A stretch of DNA of 64,000 nucleotides from an uncultured Desulfobacteraceae bacterium (GTDB lineage: Bacteria > Desulfobacterota > Desulfobacteria > Desulfobacterales > UBA2174): positions 50,170 through 114,169 of the forward strand of contig CALJLV010000066.1 of assembly GCA_937982505.1 (NCBI GenBank). The letters are read 5' to 3'. Both the position numbers and the translations under genes were made by a program. The notes under the pieces were generated by a model. The model did no database searches. It was not told the DNA's origin and saw only the letters and a list, made by a program, of their open reading frames with translations. Positions 1-7,161 of the stretch are shown piece after piece (within the stretch, counting starts at the first letter, position 1; every line of letters begins with the position of its first letter).

Positions 1-610
1 CCACGTAGTAGTCGGCGTGCGAGCCGAAGACCATGCAGGCCTCCAGGGGCTTGTCGCAGCCGCGGCCGTTGAGATGGGCCGTCTTGCGGCAGATGCAGTC
101 GGCCACGGCGATGGTCTTCTGGCTTTCCAAAATGTCGAGCACGTCGTCGTAGGGGGCCACGGGCCACTTGGCCACCAGTTCGCGGTGGACCGGTACGGTG
201 CGCATCACCGGGGTCCGGTTGGCCTGGATGGTGCGCCCGAAGGCGAGCTGGTAGTACGCCTCCATGTCCCGGGCCGTCTCGGCGTCGATACGCGGCAGCT
301 GGAACTCGAAGATCCCCACCACGTAGGGGACGGCGGCGTACTTGACCGCGTCGGGCCGCCGCAGCCGGAACAGAAGCCCCTTTCTGGCCATGGCTTCCAT
401 CTGCTCGGCCACCTCGTCCCCGGGCCGGTTCAGCCGCCCGGCCACCTGGGCCGGGGTTTCCAGCATGGGGGTCATCTCCAGGAAAAAGGCGGCCTCCTCC
501 GGAGAAAAGAGGCGCTGCAGGATCCGCATCTCGACCTTCTGTTCAGTCTCGGGAAAACCGGTGGCCAGGTCGTCCAGGCGCTGGCGCAGTCGCTCGTACA
601 CGTCGTTCAT
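1..610 (-). CDS. 4Fe-4S ferredoxin-type protein with N-terminal helical/winged-helix region (3' end outside window)
   Basis: About 203 residues are visible, reading MNDVYERLRQ at the start; the C-terminus lies beyond base 1. Residues 1 to about 85 look like a helical, possibly winged-helix, region. A cysteine cluster of the form CICRK-x8-C-x5-C lies near residues 170-190. This layout is known from ferredoxin-domain proteins of sulfate reducers, whose classical CxxCxxCxxxCP motifs come further downstream, here outside the window. The ATG at 610 is preceded by AGGAGA. It is the last gene of the minus-strand unit starting at 5043, so it may be an electron carrier for that pathway. Function is inferred from the cysteine pattern and context only. 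Confidence 0.75.
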   Translation of the reverse strand, partial: MNDVYERLRQRLDDLATGFPETEQKVEMRILQRLFSPEEAAFFLEMTPMLETPAQVAGRLNRPGDEVAEQMEAMARKGLLFRLRRPDAVKYAAVPYVVGIFEFQLPRIDAETARDMEAYYQLAFGRTIQANRTPVMRTVPVHRELVAKWPVAPYDDVLDILESQKTIAVADCICRKTAHLNGRGCDKPLEACMVFGSHADYYV

Positions 611-685
611 CGTCTGTCTCCTGTCTGGGGTAAGGGGCCTGTGCCGCAAGATGGATTATTGGGGTGATGAGGCTGCCTCATCCGT

Positions 686-712
686 CGTCATCCCGAGCGC
701 CGGCGAGGGACC
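686..712. repeat. REP-like dispersed repeat, copy 1
   Basis: The segment starts GTCATCCCGAGCGCCGGCG and is an imperfect inverted repeat. It matches 7071-7097 at roughly 21 of 27 positions. It lies in the short gap between the kinase gene and the Fe-S gene. Elements starting GTCATCCCG are common small dispersed palindromes in bacterial genomes. Confidence 0.5.
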
Positions 713-728
713 TGCGCAGGCCAGGGGT

Positions 729-1781
729 TCAGATCCGCCCCCCGGCGATGACTTCGGCGGCCCGGCGCTCCAGGGCCGCCACGGCGAAGACAAGCATGGC
801 AAAGCGCCGGTCCCGGGTCTGACCGTGAAAGTAGCGATAATAGATCTGCTGGGCGATCACCGCCAGGCGAAACAGGCCGAAGGCGTAATAGAACACCAGA
901 TCGTCGATGCGCCGGCCGTACGCGGCCGCCAGTTCCGCGCGGGTCAGGGCCCCGGGGATGTGGGTGGGCATGAGACGCAGGGCGTGCATTTCGGCGCTGT
1001 CGCCGGCCTCGACCCAGTAGGCCAGACTGTTGCCCAGGTCCATGAGCGGATCGCCGATGGTGGCCATCTCCCAGTCCAGGACGCCGATGATGCGCACCGG
1101 ATCGGCCGGATCGAGGACCACGTTGTCCAGCCGAAAATCGTTGTGCACCAGGCCCGGCCGGGGGCTGTCGGCCGGCTGGTGACGGGCCAGCCAGGTCATG
1201 ACGGCCTCGAAGTCCGGGGCGTCGGCGGTGCGCGCGGCCCGGTAACGGCCGGACCAGCCTTCCACCTGGCGGCGCACATAGCCCGCGGGACGGCCCAGGT
1301 CGGCCAGACCGGCGGCGGTGTAGTCGATCCGATGCAGTTCCAGATGGGCCTCCAGAAAACACCGGCACAGGGCGCGGGCCCGGTCCGGGGTGTAGACCAG
1401 GCCGTCGGGCAGCTCCTTTCTCAGGATGATGCCCCGGATGCGCTCCATGACGTAAAAAGGGGCCCCGATCACCTCCGGATCCTCGCACAGGGCCAGGGCT
1501 TCGGGCACGTAGGGGTAGACCGGCTTCAGGGCCTTGAGGATCCGGTATTCGCGTCCCATGTCGTGGGCCTTGGCGGCCTTGGTGCCGAAGGGCGGCCGGC
1601 GCAGGACCAGTTCCCGGTCGCCCACGGTGACCAGATAGGTCAGGTTGGAATAGCCGCCGGGAAACTGGCGCACCGCCACCGGTCCAGCCAGGCCGACGGT
1701 CCGGCCGAGATAGGCACCGATCCGGTGGGCGTCCAGGGCCTCGCCCTCGCGAACGGAGCGGACGGGGTCGATGAGATCCAT
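729..1781 (-). CDS. APH-family phosphotransferase, ACAD11-kinase/LvaA-like
   Basis: 350 residues with an aminoglycoside-phosphotransferase (choline-kinase-like) fold. The catalytic loop VHNDFRLDNV lies near residue 210 and the metal-binding segment VLDWEMATIGDP near 233. The N-terminus has the nucleotide-loop region FPGGYSNLTYLV and the lysine-side segment LVLRRPPFG, as in the kinase domain of ACAD10/ACAD11. In Pseudomonas LvaA and in the eukaryotic fusion proteins, such kinases phosphorylate the hydroxyl of 4-hydroxyacyl-CoA, after which an acyl-CoA-dehydrogenase-like partner removes phosphate. A matching dehydrogenase is encoded at 3137-4342 in the same operon, so that substrate class is the best guess. 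Antibiotic resistance is unlikely. Confidence 0.85.
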   Translation of the reverse strand: MDLIDPVRSVREGEALDAHRIGAYLGRTVGLAGPVAVRQFPGGYSNLTYLVTVGDRELVLRRPPFGTKAAKAHDMGREYRILKALKPVYPYVPEALALCEDPEVIGAPFYVMERIRGIILRKELPDGLVYTPDRARALCRCFLEAHLELHRIDYTAAGLADLGRPAGYVRRQVEGWSGRYRAARTADAPDFEAVMTWLARHQPADSPRPGLVHNDFRLDNVVLDPADPVRIIGVLDWEMATIGDPLMDLGNSLAYWVEAGDSAEMHALRLMPTHIPGALTRAELAAAYGRRIDDLVFYYAFGLFRLAVIAQQIYYRYFHGQTRDRRFAMLVFAVAALERRAAEVIAGGRI

Positions 1782-1806
1782 CGGTCCTCCTTCTTGGGGG
1801 GCGGAC

Positions 1807-2382
1807 TCAGGTCCGCGCCAATAGGATCAGAAAGTTGGGCCCCAGATCATCCAGACGGGTCTGGAGAAACCCATGGGGCGCCAGCCAAGCGGCGATTTCC
1901 TCTGGCGACTGGAGCTGCGCGACCGGCGGCCCCCAGGGTTGATCTTCCTTTTTGACGCTGAGCACCGCCAGCCGGCCGTCGCTTTTCAACACCCGGCGCA
2001 CCTCGCCGAAGATGGCCGCCGCGTCCCGCTTGAGCGCCAGCACGTGCCACACCGCAGCCAGCAGGCAGACGTCCACGCTGGCGCCGGCGAGCGGCAGGCC
2101 CCGGCGCATGTCGGCCAAAAGGGGGCAGAGGTTGGCGATGCGCCGCAGGGCCGCCTCGTCGGCCATGGACCGGAGCACCGGAGCCCACTTGTCCAGACCG
2201 TAGACCCGCCCCCGGGGGCCCACCCGCAGCGCCGCGGCCAGGGCCCAGTCCCCGGGACCGCAGCCCAGATCCAGCAGGACATCCTCCGGCCGCAGGCCCA
2301 GGGCCGCAAAGACCGGGGCCGGATCCTGCATCCCGAAGCTGCTGGGCCCGTGGCGCGGCGTCTGTCTCGCATCGGCGGTCAT
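1807..2382 (-). CDS. Class I SAM-dependent methyltransferase (UbiE/Methyltransf_11 type)
   Basis: 191 residues. SAM-binding motif I is LDLGCGPGDWALA near residues 34-46, followed by an acidic residue after the second strand (VYGLDKW) and a post-motif RRVLKSDGRLAVLSV, all typical of Methyltransferase_11 proteins. The ATG shares its A with the stop codon of the upstream TetR gene (TGATG), which suggests translational coupling. The substrate cannot be told. It lies between the regulator and the APH kinase in the operon starting at 5043. Confidence 0.8.
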   Translation of the reverse strand: MTADARQTPRHGPSSFGMQDPAPVFAALGLRPEDVLLDLGCGPGDWALAAALRVGPRGRVYGLDKWAPVLRSMADEAALRRIANLCPLLADMRRGLPLAGASVDVCLLAAVWHVLALKRDAAAIFGEVRRVLKSDGRLAVLSVKKEDQPWGPPVAQLQSPEEIAAWLAPHGFLQTRLDDLGPNFLILLART

Positions 2383-3086
2383 CAGCCGTTTTGTCCTGGG
2401 CCGGGCCGGTAGTGTTCGATCTGGTCCAACACCGCCGCGGCGTACTGGTCCACCGTGATCTTTCGCCCGGCGTGCTTCCAGTGCTTGAGATACCAGTCCT
2501 GGAGCATGGCCTTGAGCAGACTGGCGCTCAGGCGGAAATCGCGCGCCGCGATGGCCCCGGCCTCGGCCGCCTGGCGCAGCAGATCCTCGAAGAGCCGCTC
2601 GGTGGCCAGCTCGCCCTCCAAGGTGCGGCGGCGCTCGGCCGGGGGCAGGCGGCGCGCCTCCATGTAGGCGAAAAAGAACCAGGGCTGCATGGCCTCGCTG
2701 AGGTACAGATGGGTGCGCACGGCGCAGCGCAGCCGTTCCAAGGGGTCCGAAGCCTGGGCCAGACGCTGCTCCAGAATGCGCCGGGTGACGCTGCGGCGCT
2801 GGTCCTGGAGCATGGCCAGCAGATCTTCCTTGGCGGGGAAATAGGCGTAGAGGGCACCCATGCTCATGCCGGTCTCGGCGCTCAGATCGCGCATGGTCAT
2901 GGCCGCGAACCCCTTCTGGTTGGCGATCCTGAGGGCCGCGGCGAAGATCCGCTCCAGGTTGCGCACCACGGTGGCTTCCTTCTTGACGCGAAACGCCCCG
3001 GGGTGGCGCGCGAAGACCTCGCGGCACAGTTCGGCCTTGGACAGATCCACCATTTTTTTGAATTCGCTGTAGCTCATGGCGGCCAT
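2382..3086 (-). CDS. TetR/AcrR-family transcriptional regulator
   Basis: 234 residues. The DNA-binding domain covers about residues 40-92, with the helix-turn-helix MTMRDLSAETGMSMGALYAYF and the following KEDLLAML, the hallmark of the family. The C-terminal ligand domain is helical and rich in aromatic residues, fitting an acyl-CoA or other hydrophobic effector. A 40-residue N-terminal extension precedes the HTH, and a second Met at residue 4 could be the true start. The gene lies inside the operon whose promoter region (5103-5190) holds a perfect palindrome between two divergent TTGACA boxes. It is therefore the obvious candidate to bind that site and control both itself and the etf operon. 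Confidence 0.9.
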   Translation of the reverse strand: MAAMSYSEFKKMVDLSKAELCREVFARHPGAFRVKKEATVVRNLERIFAAALRIANQKGFAAMTMRDLSAETGMSMGALYAYFPAKEDLLAMLQDQRRSVTRRILEQRLAQASDPLERLRCAVRTHLYLSEAMQPWFFFAYMEARRLPPAERRRTLEGELATERLFEDLLRQAAEAGAIAARDFRLSASLLKAMLQDWYLKHWKHAGRKITVDQYAAAVLDQIEHYRPGPGQNG

Positions 3087-3136
3087 TCAACTCCGATCCG
3101 TCCGACGGGACGGTCCAACAGACCGCAAAATCCCCG

Positions 3137-4342
3137 TCAGCGCACCCGCCGCCCCTCGTAGCCCCTGAGGATCTGCCGCGCCGCGGACACCTTGTGGACC
3201 TCGTCGGCCCCGTCGTAGATCCGCGCGGCCCGCTCGTGGCGGAAAAAGAAGGCCAGCACCGTGTCGTCGGTCATCCCCAGCCCGCCGTGGACCTGCAGGG
3301 CCCGGTCGACCACCCGCTGCATGGTGTTGGCCACGGTGAACTTGATCAGCGAGATTTCACGGCGCGCCGCCTTGTTGCCTTCCTCGTCCATCTTCCAGGC
3401 CGCGTTGAGCACCATGAGCCGGGCCGCCTCGATCTCGGCGGCCGACTCGGCGATCCAGGACTGGACGATCTGCTTGTGGGCCAGGGTCTTGCCAGGCCCG
3501 ATCTGCCGGGTCAGGGCCCGGTGGCACATCAGGTCGAAGGCCCGTCGGCAGATCCCCAGCCAGCGCATGCAGTGGTGGATGCGTCCGGGCCCCAGGCGTT
3601 CCTGGGCGATGACGAACCCGTGTCCCCGGGGGCCCAGCAGGTTCCCGGCCGGCACGCGGCAGTCCTGGTAGAGGATCTCGGCGTGGCTGAAGTAGTCCTC
3701 TCCGCAGTGGCCCATCACCGGGATGTTGCGCACCCGGTTGAACCCCGGCGCATCGGTGGGCACGATGATCATGCTGGCCTGCAGATAGGGGCTGGCCTCC
3801 GGATCGGTCTTGGCCATGACGATGGCCAAGGCGGCCCCGTCGGCGGCGGTGGTGTACCACTTCTGGCCGTTGATCACCCACTGGTCCCCCTCGAGCACCG
3901 CGGTGGTGTCCATGAGCACCGGATTGGACCCGGCCAGGTTGACCTCGGTCATGGAAAAGCAACTGCGGATTTCGCCGGCCACCAGGGGGCCGAGGTATTT
4001 CTCCTTCTGGGCCGCGTTGCCGAACAGATGCAGGATCTCGATGTTGCCCGCATCCGGCGCGTGGCAGCCGAAGACGAAGTGGCCCAGGGGGCTGCGGCCC
4101 AGGGCCTCGGAGACCAGACCGTGCTCCACCAGGCTCAGGCCCATGCCCCCGTAGGCCTTCGGGTGGTTGGGGGCCCACAGCTCCATCTGCTTGACCAGGC
4201 GGCGCTTTTCCGCGATTACGGGCAGCAGGTCGGTAAAGGGCCGGTTGAGAAATTCGGGCTCCAGGGGGATAAGCTCCTTTTCGACGAACTCGTCGATCAT
4301 CCCCAGCACGATCTGCATCTTTTCCGAAATGCCGAACTCCAT
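3137..4342 (-). CDS. Acyl-CoA dehydrogenase, ACAD11/LvaC-like
   Basis: 401 residues with the full acyl-CoA dehydrogenase fold: FAD-contact segment CFSMTEVNLAGSNP near residue 130, WVINGQKWYTTAA near 155, and the C-terminal VHGGLGMTDDT. At the catalytic-base position the usual YEGTxEI is replaced by YDGADEVHK. This Asp-containing form is, as I recall, characteristic of the ACAD10/ACAD11/LvaC branch, which handles 4-phospho- or 4-hydroxyacyl-CoA rather than doing simple dehydrogenation. The start has a good AGGAGA site, 8 bp after the stop of the phosphatase gene. Its partner kinase is at 729-1781. Confidence 0.9.
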   Translation of the reverse strand: MEFGISEKMQIVLGMIDEFVEKELIPLEPEFLNRPFTDLLPVIAEKRRLVKQMELWAPNHPKAYGGMGLSLVEHGLVSEALGRSPLGHFVFGCHAPDAGNIEILHLFGNAAQKEKYLGPLVAGEIRSCFSMTEVNLAGSNPVLMDTTAVLEGDQWVINGQKWYTTAADGAALAIVMAKTDPEASPYLQASMIIVPTDAPGFNRVRNIPVMGHCGEDYFSHAEILYQDCRVPAGNLLGPRGHGFVIAQERLGPGRIHHCMRWLGICRRAFDLMCHRALTRQIGPGKTLAHKQIVQSWIAESAAEIEAARLMVLNAAWKMDEEGNKAARREISLIKFTVANTMQRVVDRALQVHGGLGMTDDTVLAFFFRHERAARIYDGADEVHKVSAARQILRGYEGRRVR

Positions 4343-4350
4343 GGAATCTC

Positions 4351-5043
4351 CTAGAACAGGGTTTTGAGGGTCGGATCGGCCTCTGTTTCCAGATGGCCGA
4401 GAGCGTTGAAGGATTTCATGGAAAAATGGCCGCCGTTGGTTTCAAGCACCGATACCGACGTGTTGTAGATCTGCCAGCCAAGCGCCATGGCCACCGTCGG
4501 CGACAGGGACAGGGCCTCCTGAACACTGACGGCGATGGGACCGCCGGAGGTAAAGACCGCCACCCGGCGGCAGCCGGCGACGCGGGACGCCACCTGGCGC
4601 AGTCCGTCGCGTACCCGCCGGCTGAAGCCCGCCACCGTGTGCCCGGGTGCCTCGTGGTCCGCGAGACTGATCTGCATGGCCCGGCTCATGACCTGGCGGT
4701 AGGCCCGCGGATCCCTGTAGCGCCGGGCATAGGCCGCCGCCAGGTCCGGCTCGGCGGCCAGCAGGGCGCCGACCCGGGCGGCGAGGACCGCCTCGACGTC
4801 GATCTCGGCGAAGGCCTCGATGATTTCCGGCGCCCCGGTGTCGTTGGCGGCATTCAAGGCCCCTTCGGCCGTCTGCACGTGACGCCGCAGGGGGCCGGTG
4901 AAGACCGCGTCGAAACGGGTTCCGACGCGCCGCAGAAATTGCCCCAGCAACCTGGCCTGGCGATGGCCGAGATCCGAGAGCCGATCGTAGTCGGCCGTGC
5001 CGAAGGAGGCCTGGGCATGGCGGATGAGGTGGATTTCGGTCAT
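4351..5043 (-). CDS. Histidine phosphatase (phosphoglycerate-mutase-like) family protein
   Basis: 230 residues. The catalytic RHAQASFG motif (the RHG type) lies at residues 8-15. A second arginine and histidine region follows (TGPLRRHVQTAEG), and the C-terminal TSGGPI segment is typical of the branch. Such enzymes remove phosphate through a phospho-histidine. As first gene of an operon with an acyl-CoA kinase and dehydrogenase, it might salvage phosphorylated side products, but that is inference. It starts with ATG without a clear Shine-Dalgarno sequence, downstream of the divergent promoter region. Confidence 0.85.
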   Translation of the reverse strand: MTEIHLIRHAQASFGTADYDRLSDLGHRQARLLGQFLRRVGTRFDAVFTGPLRRHVQTAEGALNAANDTGAPEIIEAFAEIDVEAVLAARVGALLAAEPDLAAAYARRYRDPRAYRQVMSRAMQISLADHEAPGHTVAGFSRRVRDGLRQVASRVAGCRRVAVFTSGGPIAVSVQEALSLSPTVAMALGWQIYNTSVSVLETNGGHFSMKSFNALGHLETEADPTLKTLF

Positions 5044-5102
5044 GGATCAGCCCGTGCAAAAGGATGGCCGCCGTGAGGGTCCAGCTTTGGTACTCAATGC
5101 TG

Positions 5103-5132
5103 CCTGTAGCCTTTGGGGAAAGGGTTTGTCAA
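5103..5132 (-). promoter_or_regulatory. Candidate sigma-70 promoter of the phosphatase-TetR operon
   Basis: On the minus strand TTGACA occupies 5132-5127. After an 18-bp gap, TACAGG (5108-5103) is a weak -10 candidate. The -35 box starts 2 bp from the 26-bp palindrome, on the side opposite the etf promoter. The -35 is convincing, the -10 is not. Confidence 0.5.
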
Positions 5133-5134
5133 TC

Positions 5135-5160
5135 AAAAAGCGAGCGAACGCTCGCTTTTT
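5135..5160. promoter_or_regulatory. Perfect 26-bp palindrome, probable TetR operator
   Basis: The half-site AAAAAGCGAGCG is followed by AA and its exact reverse complement, giving 12-2-12. It lies between two divergent TTGACA boxes (5127-5132 minus, 5162-5167 plus), 2 bp from one and 1 bp from the other. A protein bound here would block both -35 regions. The A/T ends could also form a hairpin with a U-run, but the position just upstream of a strong promoter favours an operator. Confidence 0.75.
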
Positions 5161-5161
5161 C

Positions 5162-5190
5162 TTGACAGGTCCGGGCCCTTGACCTATGGT
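5162..5190 (+). promoter_or_regulatory. etfBp: Sigma-70 promoter of the etfBA operon
   Basis: TTGACA (5162-5167), a 17-bp spacer and TATGGT (5185-5190) give a near-consensus housekeeping promoter about 100 bp before etfB. It abuts the palindrome at 5135-5160, so repression by the TetR protein encoded at 2382-3086 is expected. Confidence 0.75.
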
Positions 5191-5290
5191 GCCGCCAGCG
5201 GTTTTCAGCCCTGCCGGGGGGATCGCTCACGCGCCCGGAGGGTCGGAGACCTGGCGAATCTAGGGGATTGGAAGTCGCCATGCGCAGGCC

Positions 5291-6070
5291 ATGAAAATCC
5301 TCGTCTGCATTAAACAGATCCTGGCGCCCGAATCCGAGCTGGTCCCCAGGGCCGACGGCACAGGGGTGAGGCCCACGGGGCCGGCCGAGCGGCGCATCAG
5401 CCGCTACGACGCCTGTGCCCTGGAGGCGGCGCTGCAGCTGCGCGAGCGCGTCGGCGGGCGGATCCGGGTGGTCACGGTGGGACCGTCAGCGGCCGTCGAG
5501 GCCCTGCACCGGGCCCTGGGCATGGGCGCCGACGAGGCCATGCACGTCGTTGCGGCCGACGACGTCGACGACCCCTTCATCGTGGCCGGAGCCCTGGCGC
5601 CGGCGGCCGAGGACGACGACCTGGTCCTCGCCGGGGTGATGAGCGAAGACCTGATGCAAGGCGCCGTGGGGCCGATCCTGGCCGCCCTGCTGGGACGCCC
5701 CTGCGCCACGGCGGCGGTGGTTCTGGAACCGGGGCCGGCGGGTTCGGGCCTGACGGTGGAAGAGGAGCTGGAACACGGCGAGCGCAGCCTCGTGGCCCTC
5801 GCGCTCCCGGCAGTGGTCACCATCCAGAGCGGCCCCTGGACGCCCCGCTACCCGTCGCTGTCCGGTCTGCTCAAGGCCCGCCGCCAGGTTGTCCAAACCC
5901 TGGAACTGGCCGCCCTGCCCGTCCCCGGTCCGCGACAGCGGATCCTGGGGCTCGCCGCCCCGCCGCCCATCCGCCGGGGACGGATCCTGACGGGATCCGC
6001 CGGCGACAAGGCCACCCAACTGGTCCGTCTTCTGCGACGGCAGGGGTTTCTACCGCCGGAGGGCCCATGA
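5291..6070 (+). CDS. etfB: Electron transfer flavoprotein, beta subunit
   Basis: 259 residues starting MKILVCIKQI, the standard EtfB opening. The conserved SRYDACALEAALQL helix lies near residues 37-50 and the nucleotide-binding segment VTVGPSAAVEALHRALGMGAD near 60-80. The segment MSEDLMQGAVGP (about residue 116) has the VGP found in the EtfB subgroup that includes electron-bifurcating ETFs, rather than the QTG of simple ETFs, though the usual DxDTxQ part is altered. It takes electrons from acyl-CoA dehydrogenases with EtfA. The stop overlaps the etfA start (ATGA), so the two are coupled. Confidence 0.92.
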   Translation: MKILVCIKQILAPESELVPRADGTGVRPTGPAERRISRYDACALEAALQLRERVGGRIRVVTVGPSAAVEALHRALGMGADEAMHVVAADDVDDPFIVAGALAPAAEDDDLVLAGVMSEDLMQGAVGPILAALLGRPCATAAVVLEPGPAGSGLTVEEELEHGERSLVALALPAVVTIQSGPWTPRYPSLSGLLKARRQVVQTLELAALPVPGPRQRILGLAAPPPIRRGRILTGSAGDKATQLVRLLRRQGFLPPEGP

Positions 6071-7131
6071 CCACGCCACCGGTCCACCTTGTCCTGGCCA
6101 GCCGCGATCAACGCCTGCCGGCGGCTGCCGAAAACCTCGCCGCCTGCGCCCGGGCCATCGCCGCCCCCGCTGCGGCGCCGATCCGGGCGGTGGTGGCCGG
6201 TGCGGATCCTTGGGCCGCGGCCGGAGAAACGGCCCGGCATCTGGGCATGCCGGTGACGGCTCTGCAAATCGTGGACCTCGCCGATCCCGGGGACGGCGCC
6301 GCCGGCCCCGCCCTGGCGGACTTCCTGAATTCGCAGGCGCCGGCCTGGATCCTGATGGAAGACACCCCCCTGGGGCGACGCTGGGCCGCCGAACTGGGGG
6401 TCCGCTTGGCGGCGGCCTGCATCATCGGGGTGGACGCCGTCAACCGCGACGGGGCCGGGGTCGTCTTGACACGGGCCGTCTGGGGGGGCAAGTTCAGAGC
6501 CGCCATCCGCGCGGAGGCCGAAAGGACGGTGGCCACTGTGGCCAGCGGCGCCTTTGTCGACCGGCCGGAGAAAACCGGCGAGGCGGCGGATGTCCGCCTC
6601 ATCCGCCGCAGGGCCGACCATGGCGGCCGTCGCCACCTCCGGCGCATTGCGGCGACCGCGGCGGATGCATGCTTGGGTGAGGCCCGGGCCATCGTGGCTG
6701 CGGGAAACGGCATCGGCGAAGCCGACCGGCTGGCGCTGGTCCGCGAACTGGCCCAGCGGCTCACCGGGGCCGCCGTGGCCGGCTCGCGGCCGGTCTGCGA
6801 CCGGGGCTGGCTCCCCTACAGCCGCCAGGTGGGGATCACCGGCGCCACCGTGGCCCCGGCGCTGTATATCGCCTGCGGCATCTCCGGAGCAGCCCAGCAC
6901 GTTGCCGGGATGTCCGGGGCCGAACTGGTGGTGGCCATCAACAAGGACCCCCGGGCCGCCATCTTCCAGCATGCCGACATCGGGGTGGTGGAGGACCTGG
7001 CGACGTTTCTGCCCCTGCTGATCGAGGCCTGCCGGCCCCAAAAAGATTCGCCGGAAGGCTTCGGCACACCGTCATCCCGGGCGCCGACCCGGGATCCAAT
7101 TCAGAAGGCTGAAGGTGGCCGGAAAACCTGA
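6067..7131 (+). CDS. etfA: Electron transfer flavoprotein, alpha subunit
   Basis: 354 residues. The C-terminal FAD domain is clear: SRPVCDRGWLPYSRQVG near residue 240, then LYIACGISGAAQHVAGM and VVAINKDPRAAIFQHADIGVV. The FAD loop normally reading QTGKTV is ITGATV here, so the conserved lysine is lost. The last 20 or so residues (SSRAPTRDPIQ and onward) are encoded by a REP-like repeat at 7071-7097 and are not part of the family. It forms the ETF with the upstream etfB and probably passes electrons to the downstream Fe-S/flavin proteins. Confidence 0.92.
   Translation: MTTPPVHLVLASRDQRLPAAAENLAACARAIAAPAAAPIRAVVAGADPWAAAGETARHLGMPVTALQIVDLADPGDGAAGPALADFLNSQAPAWILMEDTPLGRRWAAELGVRLAAACIIGVDAVNRDGAGVVLTRAVWGGKFRAAIRAEAERTVATVASGAFVDRPEKTGEAADVRLIRRRADHGGRRHLRRIAATAADACLGEARAIVAAGNGIGEADRLALVRELAQRLTGAAVAGSRPVCDRGWLPYSRQVGITGATVAPALYIACGISGAAQHVAGMSGAELVVAINKDPRAAIFQHADIGVVEDLATFLPLLIEACRPQKDSPEGFGTPSSRAPTRDPIQKAEGGRKT
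7071..7097. repeat. REP-like dispersed repeat, copy 2, inside the etfA 3' end
   Basis: The sequence starts GTCATCCCGGGCGCCGACC and contains the inverted pair TCCCGGG and CCCGGGA. It resembles 686-712. It sits within the coding frame of etfA and supplies the odd C-terminal tail. Confidence 0.55.
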
Positions 7132-7161
7132 TGGTCGATACAAGGAGCGTCGCAAAGAGCA

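Noticed and set aside
729..1781. Aminoglycoside resistance kinase
   Set aside because: The sequence and the adjoining dehydrogenase fit the ACAD11/LvaA branch of the fold, not antibiotic kinases.
342..1955. A 537-codon plus-strand open frame near the left end
   Set aside because: It crosses the Fe-S and kinase genes and the gaps between them on the other strand, and has no motif.
5135..5160. Intrinsic terminator
   Set aside because: It is a perfect hairpin ending in T5, but it lies between two divergent promoters with no gene ending into it.
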